Assembly (NCBI RefSeq): GCF_003044275.1 | Contig: NZ_PZPL01000001.1 | Coordinates: 3,596,001-3,660,000, forward strand | Reading direction: 5' to 3' | From: Rathayibacter caricis DSM 15933 | GTDB lineage: Bacteria > Actinomycetota > Actinomycetes > Actinomycetales > Microbacteriaceae | Length of the DNA: 64,000 nucleotides | Shown: positions 19,259 to 26,996 of the stretch, piece after piece | Position numbering within the stretch: position 1 is the first letter of the stretch | How the letters are laid out: every line of letters begins with the position of its first letter | Notes under the pieces: generated by a model | The model's input: only the letters and a program-made list of their open reading frames with translations | Told to the model about the DNA's origin: nothing | The model's database searches: none | Program-made: the position numbers and the translations under genes

Positions 19259-20062
19259 ATGGTCCTCCGGCTCGATCCCCGACTCCCCGTCCTCTGGCGC
19301 TCCGCGACCGCGGTGCAGATCGGCCTCGACCGCCCGCACGCGGTCCTCGAGGGCGTCGGCTACGCGGAGGAGCTGCTGCTGCACGCCCTGCGGGTCGGGA
19401 CGAGCGCCGGCACCGCTCGGCTGATCGCGCGACGGGCGGGCGCCTCCGACGACCGGATCGACGACCTGCTCGAGACGCTGCGCCCGGTGCTCTCCCGCAA
19501 CGTCTCCCCCGCCCCGCCGCCGGCGCCGCGCGTCGTCGTCGAGGGCGATGGAGCCGCGGCGGACGCCCTGCGCACCCTGCTGCGCGGCGAAGGCTGCGAG
19601 CTGGTGGCGGAGGACGAGGTCCCGGACGTGGCGGTGCTCCTCGCCGACTTCGCCGTCGCTCCCGCACGGGCGGCGCACTGGCTGGCGGCGGACGTCCCCC
19701 ACCTCGCGGTGGTCTTCGGCGACGAGGCCGTCCGGGTCGGCCCGCTGGTCGAGCCGGGCGCGGGGCCCTGCCTGCACTGCGCCGAGCGCGACCGCATCGA
19801 CTTCGACCCCGAGTGGCCGCGGCTCGTGATCCAGGTGCTCGGCCGCCGCGCCCCGACCAGGACGGGCCTCGCCAGCGCCTCGATCGCCGTGGTTGCGGCC
19901 GATGCGGTGCTCCGCCGGGTCCTCGCGGGATCGACGGCGTTGCGCGAGAGCGAGCGCACCTACTCCGACGCCTCGGGCGGCTTCAGCGAGCGGAGGCTGG
20001 AGCCGCACCGCGAGTGCGCGTGCCGAGCTCTTCCAGGAACCTCGACGGCTCCCGCCTCGTGA
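19259..20062 (+). CDS. ThiF/cyclodehydratase-like conserved protein
   Basis: A 267-residue protein that resembles the Ocin-ThiF-like half of thiazole/oxazole peptide cyclodehydratases. The supporting features are the VGPLVEPGAGPCLHCAERDR segment (~160-180) and a late CACR motif near the C-terminus, which together give a four-Cys zinc site. The N-terminal region resembles a winged-helix/leader-binding part. No precursor peptide, YcaO or dehydrogenase gene is nearby, and its place in the conserved DUF2342-UvrD2 block (Rv3196 position) argues for a general cellular role. Its last 80 nt overlap the convergent helicase gene. ATG 19259 lacks a clear ribosome binding site. Confidence 0.65.
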   Translation: MVLRLDPRLPVLWRSATAVQIGLDRPHAVLEGVGYAEELLLHALRVGTSAGTARLIARRAGASDDRIDDLLETLRPVLSRNVSPAPPPAPRVVVEGDGAAADALRTLLRGEGCELVAEDEVPDVAVLLADFAVAPARAAHWLAADVPHLAVVFGDEAVRVGPLVEPGAGPCLHCAERDRIDFDPEWPRLVIQVLGRRAPTRTGLASASIAVVAADAVLRRVLAGSTALRESERTYSDASGGFSERRLEPHRECACRALPGTSTAPAS

Positions 20063-21683
20063 CGCGGCCCACGGTCGAGCGCGACCACGACAGGCGCAAC
20101 CGCCTGCGCGCGCGGGTGATGCCGACGTAGAGGAGGCGGCGCTCCTCGTCGATGCCCTCGAGACCGCTCGCGTACGAGATCGGCAGCAGCCCCTCCGACA
20201 GGCCCATCAGGTGGACCGACTCCCACTCCAGGCCCTTCGCGGAGTGGATGGTCGCGAGGGTCACCGCCGCCCGGTCGGGCTCGTGGTGCACCTGCTGGCG
20301 GGCGAGGAGGTCGTCGGTGAACTGCCGGAAGCTCCAGCCCGCGGGGGCCTCGTCGACCAGGCGGGCGAGGGTGTCGAGCGACTCCCAGCGATCGCGGACG
20401 GCGCCGGGGGCCGACGGCGGCTCGGCGCTCCAGCCGAGCGAGCGAAGGACGTCGCTGACCGACTTGAAGAGGGGCTCGCCGGCGATCGAGACCGAGGCTG
20501 CGCGCAGCTGCATGACCGCCTGCTTCACCTCGGGCAGGTCGAAGAAGCGCTTGCCGCCGCGCATGTGCGCGCTGACACCGCGCTCGGTGAGCGCGTGCTC
20601 GAGCACCGCCGACTGCGAGTTGGTGCGGAAGAGGATCGCGATGTCGGAGGGTCGGACGCCCGCCTGGATGTCGGCGGCGACCCGCTCGGCCACTCCGCGC
20701 GCCTCCGCGATGTCGTCGGGGTAGGCGTCGATGGAGGGCTCGGGCGCCTCGCCCTTCTCGACGGCGTGCAGGACGAGCGCGCCGGGGCGACCGCGCATCA
20801 GGCGGTTCGCCGTCTGCACGATCGGAGTCGCGGAGCGGTAGTTCTCCTCGAGGCGCACCACGGTGGCGGAGGGCCAGCGGCCCGGGAAGTCGAGGAGGTA
20901 GTCGGCGCGGGCGCCGGCGAAGGAGTAGATCGTCTGACTCGCGTCGCCCACGACGCACAGGTCGCTGCGGTCGCCGAGCCACAGCTCGAGCAGCCGCTGC
21001 TGGAGCGGGTTCACGTCCTGGTACTCGTCGACGACGAAGAAGCGGTACTGCTCGCGGACCTGCATGGCCATCGCCGGCTCCGACTCGAGCATGCCCGCGG
21101 TGACGAGCAGGACGTCCTCGAAGTCGATCTGGCGGCGCTGGTCCTTCAGCCCCTCGTACTCGTCGACGAGAGCGACGGTCTGCTCGAGCGTCAGCCGACC
21201 GGGGAGCGCACGGGTGCGGGCCGCGACGGCGTACTGCTCGAGCGACAGCGCCGAGACCTTCCGCCACTCGATCTCGGCCGAGAGGTCGCGCAGCGTCGCA
21301 GTGTCGAGCTTCAGCCGGAGCCGCTCGGCGGCGTGGCCGAGCAGGCGGGCCTTGCCGTCTAGCAGCTGCGGCATCGTTCCGCCGACGAGCTGGGGCCAGA
21401 AGTAGCCCAGCTGCGACAGCGCCGCGGCGTGGAACGTGCGGGCCTGCACTCCCCCGGCGCCGAGGACGCGCAGGCGCGAGCGCAGCTCCGCTGCGGACCG
21501 GCTCGTGAAAGTCAGCGCCATCACCCGGCTCGGCGTGTAGACGCCGGTCGCGACGCCGTGGGCGATGCGGTGCGTGATGGTGCGGGTCTTGCCCGTGCCC
21601 GCTCCCGCGAGCACGCAGACCGGGCCGAGCAGCGCCTCCGCCGCCTCGCGCTGCCCCTCGTCGAGTCCGTCGAGCAGGCTCAC
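19983..21683 (-). CDS. UvrD-family DNA helicase (UvrD2-like)
   Basis: A 566-residue superfamily 1A 3'-5' helicase. Motifs are in order: Walker A VLAGAGTGKTRTITHR near 30, motif Ia LTFTSRSAAELRSR, Walker B VVDEYQDVNP near 220, motif III VGDASQTIYSFAGA, motif V ATIHSAKGLEWESVHL and motif VI RLLYVGITRAR near 530. Length and position match mycobacterial UvrD2, but the C-terminal HRDC domain and Cys tether seen there are absent. GTG 21683 overlaps the stop of nudC (GTGA). The 3' end overlaps the convergent ThiF-like gene by 80 nt. Role: unwinding in repair or recombination. Confidence 0.9.
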   Translation of the reverse strand: MSLLDGLDEGQREAAEALLGPVCVLAGAGTGKTRTITHRIAHGVATGVYTPSRVMALTFTSRSAAELRSRLRVLGAGGVQARTFHAAALSQLGYFWPQLVGGTMPQLLDGKARLLGHAAERLRLKLDTATLRDLSAEIEWRKVSALSLEQYAVAARTRALPGRLTLEQTVALVDEYEGLKDQRRQIDFEDVLLVTAGMLESEPAMAMQVREQYRFFVVDEYQDVNPLQQRLLELWLGDRSDLCVVGDASQTIYSFAGARADYLLDFPGRWPSATVVRLEENYRSATPIVQTANRLMRGRPGALVLHAVEKGEAPEPSIDAYPDDIAEARGVAERVAADIQAGVRPSDIAILFRTNSQSAVLEHALTERGVSAHMRGGKRFFDLPEVKQAVMQLRAASVSIAGEPLFKSVSDVLRSLGWSAEPPSAPGAVRDRWESLDTLARLVDEAPAGWSFRQFTDDLLARQQVHHEPDRAAVTLATIHSAKGLEWESVHLMGLSEGLLPISYASGLEGIDEERRLLYVGITRARRRLRLSWSRSTVGRVTRREPSRFLEELGTRTRGAAPASAR

Positions 21684-22624
21684 GCGATGGGCCCGTTCTC
21701 GAGCTCGCCCCCGTACCAGTCCTCGATCATGGCGCGGGCGATGGAGGAGCGGCCCGGCAGCAGGACCGACTCGAGCGAGTCGCGCAGCTGGTCGCGGGTG
21801 AACCAGCGGAGGTCGACGATCTCCTCGCCGTCGGGGAGCAGAGCGGCCGGCTCCTGGTCGGGCGCGAGGCGGGCGGTGAAGCCGACCATCAGCGAGGCGG
21901 GGAAGGGCCACGGCTGCGAGCCGAGGTAGACGGGATCGACGACGCGCATGCCCGACTCCTCGAAGATCTCGCGGACGACGGCGGCCTCGAGGGACTCCCC
22001 CGGCTCGACGAAGCCGGCGAGGAGCGAGAAGCGGTCGGCCCCCCACATGGCGTTCGAGCCGAGCAGCAGGCGGTCGTCGGCGTCGAGGACGCAGACGATG
22101 ATCGCGGGGTCGGTGCGCGGGAAGACCTGGCTGCCGTCGGTGGGCGAGCGGCGCACCCAGCCGCCCTGCTCCACGATCGTCGGGTCGCCGTTGCGCGGAG
22201 AGTAGGCGTGGGAGGCGTGCCAGTTGGCGATCGCGAGCGCCTCGGTGAAGAGGCCGGCGTCGCGGCGGCTGAGGCGCTCGGCGATCGGGCGCAGCGCGCT
22301 CCAGCGCTCCTCGTCCGGCTCGAGCTCGAGCGCGGCGGCCTCGGTGAGGACCGTGGCGACGACGGGCGTGCCCGCGGGCTCCCCCGGGGCGTCGACGGTG
22401 GTGCGGCCGAGGTAGACGCGGAGGGTGCCCGCGGTGACCGCGCTCGCGCTCTGCAGGGCGAGGGCGTCGCCGTCGACGAGGGCGCGATCCTTCCGCAGAG
22501 CGAGGACCCGGGTGGCGGGATCGGCGAGCAGCTCGTCGTAGAGATCCGGACGGGCGCGGGTGAGGTAGTCGCGATCGACGGCCTGACGGGCGAGCGGGAG
22601 GCGTTCGATGAAGGGCGTGGTCAT
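21680..22624 (-). CDS. nudC: NAD(+) diphosphatase, NudC family, without zinc-ribbon cysteines
   Basis: A 314-residue Nudix hydrolase. The Nudix box reads GFVEPGESLEAAVVREIFEESG, and the NADH-pyrophosphatase signature SQPWPFPASLM follows. These enzymes split NAD(H) to NMN(H) and AMP and remove NAD caps from RNA. The domain before the Nudix fold normally holds a four-Cys zinc ribbon. Here the equivalent segment is WHASHAYSPRNGDPT and GGWVRRSP, with all four Cys replaced. ATG 22624 has GGAAAGAG 6 nt upstream. It overlaps the helicase start by 4 nt, so the two are cotranscribed, as in M. tuberculosis Rv3199c-Rv3198c. Confidence 0.9.
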   Translation of the reverse strand: MTTPFIERLPLARQAVDRDYLTRARPDLYDELLADPATRVLALRKDRALVDGDALALQSASAVTAGTLRVYLGRTTVDAPGEPAGTPVVATVLTEAAALELEPDEERWSALRPIAERLSRRDAGLFTEALAIANWHASHAYSPRNGDPTIVEQGGWVRRSPTDGSQVFPRTDPAIIVCVLDADDRLLLGSNAMWGADRFSLLAGFVEPGESLEAAVVREIFEESGMRVVDPVYLGSQPWPFPASLMVGFTARLAPDQEPAALLPDGEEIVDLRWFTRDQLRDSLESVLLPGRSSIARAMIEDWYGGELENGPIA

Positions 22625-22767
22625 TCGGAGCTCTTTCCAGGAGGCGGTGCCGCGGGATCGGGAGGCGCGGGAAGGGTCGGGCGGAGCCGCTGGGCCGGAG
22701 CCGTCTCCCGAGCACGGCATCGGCGGGAGAGCGCGTGGCGGACGGGCCGGTCGGGGGCGGAGCGACC

Positions 22768-22773
22768 TAACCT
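22768..22773 (+). promoter_or_regulatory. -10 element of a leaderless promoter (TAACCT)
   Basis: TAACCT, 6 nt, then ATG 22780. The GGAG in the gap would not be transcribed if initiation occurs at the ATG. Confidence 0.4.
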
Positions 22774-22779
22774 GGAGCC

Positions 22780-23847
22780 ATGGCCAGATCCCATCTCACT
22801 CTAGCCGCGCTGGCCACTTCGGCCGTCGAGGGCCTCGACGTCCGGACCGCGCGCGCGTTCACCCACTCGACCCACGGGGACTTCGACTCCGCCCTGCTCT
22901 CGACCCGTGAGGGGGCCCGGCTCCTCGTGCGCGTGCCGACCTCGCCGCTGGCCGAGCAGGAGCAGCTCGGCGACCTCGTCGCGCTGCGCGCGCTGACCGC
23001 GGGGATCCGCAGCCGCCTGCCGTTCGACCTCCACACGAGCGTCGGGCAGGCGCCCTTCGACGGCACCCGGGCCGTGGTCTACGAGTTCCTCGACGGCGAC
23101 CGCGTCCTCATCGACGACGTCGCCCCGGCGAGCGGGCTCGCCGACTCGATCGGTCGCGCGATCGGAGCGATCCACTCGCTGCCGGCGTCGTTCGTGCAGG
23201 AGGCGGGCCTGCCCGTCTCGACCGCCCGCGACAGCGTGAACGAGACGGTCGCCGTGATCGAGCGCGCCGCCGACACCGGGCACGTCCCCGCGGCGCTCGT
23301 CGCGCGCTGGGAGACGGCGTCCTCGGACGAGTCGCTCTGGCAGTTCGACCCGACCGTGGTGAACGGCTCGATGACGTCGGACTCCTTCCTGCGCTCGGGC
23401 GAGGTCGTCACCGCGGTGCTGGGCTGGGCGGCGCTGCGCGTCGGCGACCCGGCACGCGATCTGCACTGGCTGCTGAGCGCCCCCGGAGCCGGCACCGCCT
23501 TCGCCGCCTACTCGCGGATGCGCGCGGGAGCGGTCGACCGGACCCTGCGCCAGCGGGCGCAGCTCTACGCCGAGCTCGAGCTGGCGCGCTGGCTGCTGCA
23601 CGGCACCGAGACCGACGACTCCGCGATCGTCGACGACGCGGTGGCGATGCTCGACACGCTCGTCGACAGCGTGCTCGGCGACCTCTCCGCCCCGCTGTCG
23701 TCCGACACGGGCCCGGTGCTCGAGGTCTCGGAGGTCGAGGAGCTGCTGAACCGCACGCCCGGCGCCCGGACCGGCGCCTCGGCTCACGGCCGCGGCCTCG
23801 CCCCGAGGGCCGAGGAGAGCGACTCCGAGAGCTCCCGCTCCGAGTAG
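22780..23847 (+). CDS. Aminoglycoside phosphotransferase-fold protein, probably catalytically inactive
   Basis: A 355-residue protein with the overall layout of the APH/macrolide 2'-phosphotransferase fold: an N-lobe with DFDSALLSTREGARLLVRVP, a hinge VVYEFLDGDRVL, and a C-lobe helix region. The catalytic loop, usually HGDLHPGN, reads NGSMTSDS, and the metal-binding Asp of the following strand (usually IDW) is replaced in VLGWAALRVGDPARDL. His/Asp, Asn and the second Asp are therefore all missing. It sits between nudC and adnB, where related phosphotransferase-like genes are found in other actinobacteria. The last 64 nt overlap the convergent adnB gene. A regulatory or binding role is more likely than drug resistance. 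Confidence 0.75.
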   Translation: MARSHLTLAALATSAVEGLDVRTARAFTHSTHGDFDSALLSTREGARLLVRVPTSPLAEQEQLGDLVALRALTAGIRSRLPFDLHTSVGQAPFDGTRAVVYEFLDGDRVLIDDVAPASGLADSIGRAIGAIHSLPASFVQEAGLPVSTARDSVNETVAVIERAADTGHVPAALVARWETASSDESLWQFDPTVVNGSMTSDSFLRSGEVVTAVLGWAALRVGDPARDLHWLLSAPGAGTAFAAYSRMRAGAVDRTLRQRAQLYAELELARWLLHGTETDDSAIVDDAVAMLDTLVDSVLGDLSAPLSSDTGPVLEVSEVEELLNRTPGARTGASAHGRGLAPRAEESDSESSRSE

Positions 23848-26800
23848 AACCGCTCGGGTCGCAGCACCAGGTCGTCGGCCACGAAGTAGAAGACGGCGTC
23901 GATGCTCTCGAGCGGCACGCCCTTCCACTTCGCGAAGGCCAGCCGGTAGAGCGCGAGCTGGAACTGCTTCAGCTCGAGGTCGGCCGCGTCCTTCGGGGCG
24001 CGGCCGGTCTTCCAGTCGACGATCTGGTAGCCGCCTGCGACGGGGTAGACAGCGTCGATCTTGCAGACGACGACGTGCTCGGCGAGCTGCAGGTGGATCT
24101 CGATCTCGACGGCCTCCGGGCGGCGGGTCGCCCACTCCGAGTGCTCGAAGGTCTCGACGAGGGCGGCGAGCCGCTCCTGCTCGACGCTCGCCCCGCCGAG
24201 GTCGTCGAGCTCGTCGGGGAACGTGTCGACCGCCTCAGCCTCGCCCTGGACGCCGAAGCGGTTCTCGACCCAGGAGTGGAACGTCGTGCCGAGCCGGGTC
24301 TGGCGGTACGGGCGCTCGGGCATCGGCCGGCGCAGCTGGGCGGCGACCTCCTCCGGCGCGCTGATGACGTCCTTGAAGCGCGAGGCGGGGATGCGCACGG
24401 GCAGCGCGACGCGCTCCCCGCCGGCGAGTCGCACGGCGCGCTCGGCGAGCAGCAGCCGGATGTCGTCGCCTCGCGGGCCCTGGAGCCCCGGCTCGGCGAT
24501 CCGCACCCGCTCGGCGGCAGCGCGCACGCGCTCCCCGCGCGATCCGAGCGGATCGTGCGGCCAGCGGAAGGTGCGCGGGGCGCGCTCGAGGGGGTTCTCG
24601 AGGTGGGAGGGCTCGACGGGGAGCTCGGGGATCGTGCCGGCCTCGGCCAGGTCGCGGAGGAACACGCCGGGCCCGCGGGGCTTGGACTGCCCCGCCCACC
24701 ACGATCCGCTCAGCAGCAGGTGGTGGCGGGCGCGGGTCACGGCGACGTAGGCGAGGCGCCGCTCCTCGGACTCGTTGCGCTCGCGCAGGGTGTCGCCGAA
24801 CTCGCCGATCGCGTCGACGACGTCCTTCTGCGTCTCGGCGGTGCGCCAGTCGAGATCGGGCAGCTCGGCCGCGTCGCCGCGGAAGGCGTAGGGCATGGCG
24901 CCCAGCCGCACCCAGCCACGGAAGCCCTCGACCGGCGTACCCGGGAGCTCGCCGTCGACCATCCGCGGCACCGCGACGAGGTCCCACTCGAGGCCCTTCG
25001 AGCCGTGGATCGTCAGCAGCTGCACCGTTCCCGGCTCCGGATCCTCCGGTCGGGGCGCCAGGCCGTCGCGCTTGTCGGCGAGGACCAGCCAGCGGAGGAA
25101 GCCGCGGAGCGAGGACCCGGTGCCGCCGCCCCGGTCGTCGGTCTGCAGGTAGCCGGCGACGGCCTCGCGGAAGGCCTCGAGGTTCGCGCGGCCGTCGCTG
25201 CGCGACTCGTTCGCCTCCACCTCGATGTCGAGGCCGAGCTCCTGCTCGACGAGGGTGACGAAGTCGAGCAGGTCGAGTCCGGCCCGGGCCCGGAGCCGGG
25301 CGAAGAGCGTGCCCGCGTCGTGCATCCGGGCGAGACCCTGCTCGCTGAAGGCCGAGAGGGCGGAGTGGTCGAGCCTGCCGTCCTCGCCCGGGCGGCGCGA
25401 GGCGATGAAGTCGAGCGCCTCGATGATCGAGCCGCCCTCGCCCTCGGTGACGGAGGCGCGCATCCTCTCGCGGACGTCCTCGGGCAGCAGCCGGTGCGCG
25501 TGGTCGCGCGACGCGAGCCAGGAGGCGAGATCTCGCAGGGCGCGGAGATCCCTGACCCCGATCCGCCAGCGCGCGCCGGCGAGGAGGCGGACGAGCTCGC
25601 TGCCGGCGGCCGGGTCCTCCACCACGGTGAGGGCCGCGACCAGATCGGCGATCTCGGGTTGGCGGAGCAGCCCCCCGATCCCGAGGATGTGGTACCGCAC
25701 GCCGTGCTTCGCCAGGGCCGCCGCGAAGCGGTCCATGTGGGCGCGGACGCGGAAGAGGGCGGCGGCCGACGGCGGCTCGGGGTTCTCGGCGAGCCGGCCC
25801 GCGAACCAGCGGGCGACGTCGTCGGCCTCGTCCTCGATGGTCTCGGGGAAGGTCAGCTCGACGGGGTGCCCGCTCGCGGCGGGACCGGCCTCGAGTCGGT
25901 CGACCGCCACTCCGCTGGTCGCCTCGAGCGGCCGGACGATCGCGTTCGCCGCGGCGAGGACGCGATGGCCGTTGCGCCAGCTCATGCTGAGCGAGAAGCG
26001 CGCCGCCGAGCCGAAGTCGACTCCGAACCGGCCGAGACCCTCGGCGCTCGCGCCTCGCCAGCCGTAGATCGACTGGTGGGGGTCGCCGACCGCCATGACG
26101 CCCTGCCCGGCGAACAGGCGCGAGAGCAGGCGGGTCTGCAGGACGGAGGTGTCCTGGTACTCGTCCAGCAGCACGACCCGGTAGCGCGCGCGGTGCTCGT
26201 CGACGAGCTTCGGCACCCGCTCGGTGGTCCGCAGCGCCAGGGCGACCTGGTCCGAGAACTCGACGAAGCCGCGCTCGGCCTTCGCCTCCTGGAAGCGCTC
26301 GGCGAGGGAGGTGAGCACGGGCAGCGCGCCGACCGCCTGAACGGCCTTCTCGACCTCGCGGTAGACACCGCTCCCCTTCGAGCCCCGGGGCAGCTCGGCG
26401 ATCCGCACGAAGTCCTCGGCGAAGCCCGCGACGGCGGCCGGGTCGGCCAGGTTGTCGGCGAGGTCGTGCGCGAGGGCGATGACGAGGTCGGTGAGGCGGT
26501 CGATGTTCGCCTCGACGTCGAGGATGCGCGGGTCGGACGTGTCGGCGACCACTCCGCGCGCCAGATGCCAGGCCGAGGCCTCGGACAGCACCGTCGCGTC
26601 GCCCTCCCGCCCGATCAGCGCGGCGTTGTCTCGGAAGATCGTGTTGGCGAAGGCGTTGTAGGTGGAGACCGTCGCGGCGTCGAAGGGATCCGGCTCGGTC
26701 TGACCCTCCGCGAGCGGGAGGAGCCCCGCCGCGCCGAGCTGGTCGATGCGCCGGCCGATCCGCTCGCCGAGCTCGGCGGCCGCCTTGCGGGTGAACGTCA

Positions 26801-26996
26801 GTCCGAGCACCTCGGAGGGGGCGGCGAGACCGTTGGCGAGGAGCCACAGCACGCGGTTCGCCATGGTCTCGGTCTTGCCGCTCCCCGCTCCGGCGACGAC
26901 GAGCGCAGGGGCGAGCGGCGCCTCGATCACGGCGCGCTGCTCGGCCGTCGGCGGGCGGAGGTCGAGCTTCTCGGCGATGGTGAGGGCGTCGATCAC
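23784..26996 (-). CDS. adnB: AdnB subunit of the AdnAB helicase-nuclease
   Basis: A 1070-residue protein. The N-terminal two thirds are a UvrD-like motor: Walker A VVAGAGSGKTETMANR near 38, LTFTRKAAAELGER, Walker B VLLDEYQDTSVL near 280, GDPHQSIYGWRGAS, LLTIHGSKGLEWD and RRLAYVAVTRARHH. The C-terminal domain is a RecB-family nuclease with AVEIEIHLQLAEHVVVCK, IVDWKTGRAP (catalytic Asp and Lys, near 990) and QFQLALYRLAF. In mycobacteria AdnAB resects double-strand breaks from both DNA strands, replacing RecBCD. GTG 26996 overlaps the adnA stop (GTGA), which implies coupled synthesis of the heterodimer. Confidence 0.93.
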   Translation of the reverse strand: MIDALTIAEKLDLRPPTAEQRAVIEAPLAPALVVAGAGSGKTETMANRVLWLLANGLAAPSEVLGLTFTRKAAAELGERIGRRIDQLGAAGLLPLAEGQTEPDPFDAATVSTYNAFANTIFRDNAALIGREGDATVLSEASAWHLARGVVADTSDPRILDVEANIDRLTDLVIALAHDLADNLADPAAVAGFAEDFVRIAELPRGSKGSGVYREVEKAVQAVGALPVLTSLAERFQEAKAERGFVEFSDQVALALRTTERVPKLVDEHRARYRVVLLDEYQDTSVLQTRLLSRLFAGQGVMAVGDPHQSIYGWRGASAEGLGRFGVDFGSAARFSLSMSWRNGHRVLAAANAIVRPLEATSGVAVDRLEAGPAASGHPVELTFPETIEDEADDVARWFAGRLAENPEPPSAAALFRVRAHMDRFAAALAKHGVRYHILGIGGLLRQPEIADLVAALTVVEDPAAGSELVRLLAGARWRIGVRDLRALRDLASWLASRDHAHRLLPEDVRERMRASVTEGEGGSIIEALDFIASRRPGEDGRLDHSALSAFSEQGLARMHDAGTLFARLRARAGLDLLDFVTLVEQELGLDIEVEANESRSDGRANLEAFREAVAGYLQTDDRGGGTGSSLRGFLRWLVLADKRDGLAPRPEDPEPGTVQLLTIHGSKGLEWDLVAVPRMVDGELPGTPVEGFRGWVRLGAMPYAFRGDAAELPDLDWRTAETQKDVVDAIGEFGDTLRERNESEERRLAYVAVTRARHHLLLSGSWWAGQSKPRGPGVFLRDLAEAGTIPELPVEPSHLENPLERAPRTFRWPHDPLGSRGERVRAAAERVRIAEPGLQGPRGDDIRLLLAERAVRLAGGERVALPVRIPASRFKDVISAPEEVAAQLRRPMPERPYRQTRLGTTFHSWVENRFGVQGEAEAVDTFPDELDDLGGASVEQERLAALVETFEHSEWATRRPEAVEIEIHLQLAEHVVVCKIDAVYPVAGGYQIVDWKTGRAPKDAADLELKQFQLALYRLAFAKWKGVPLESIDAVFYFVADDLVLRPERFYSERELSESLSSALGARPRP

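Noticed and set aside
19259-20062. Thiazole/oxazole-modified peptide gene cluster
   Set aside because: There is no precursor peptide, YcaO, dehydrogenase or exporter next to it, and the gene sits in a conserved repair block.
22780-23847. Antibiotic-resistance phosphotransferase
   Set aside because: The catalytic residues are absent, and the location is a conserved chromosomal block rather than a mobile element.
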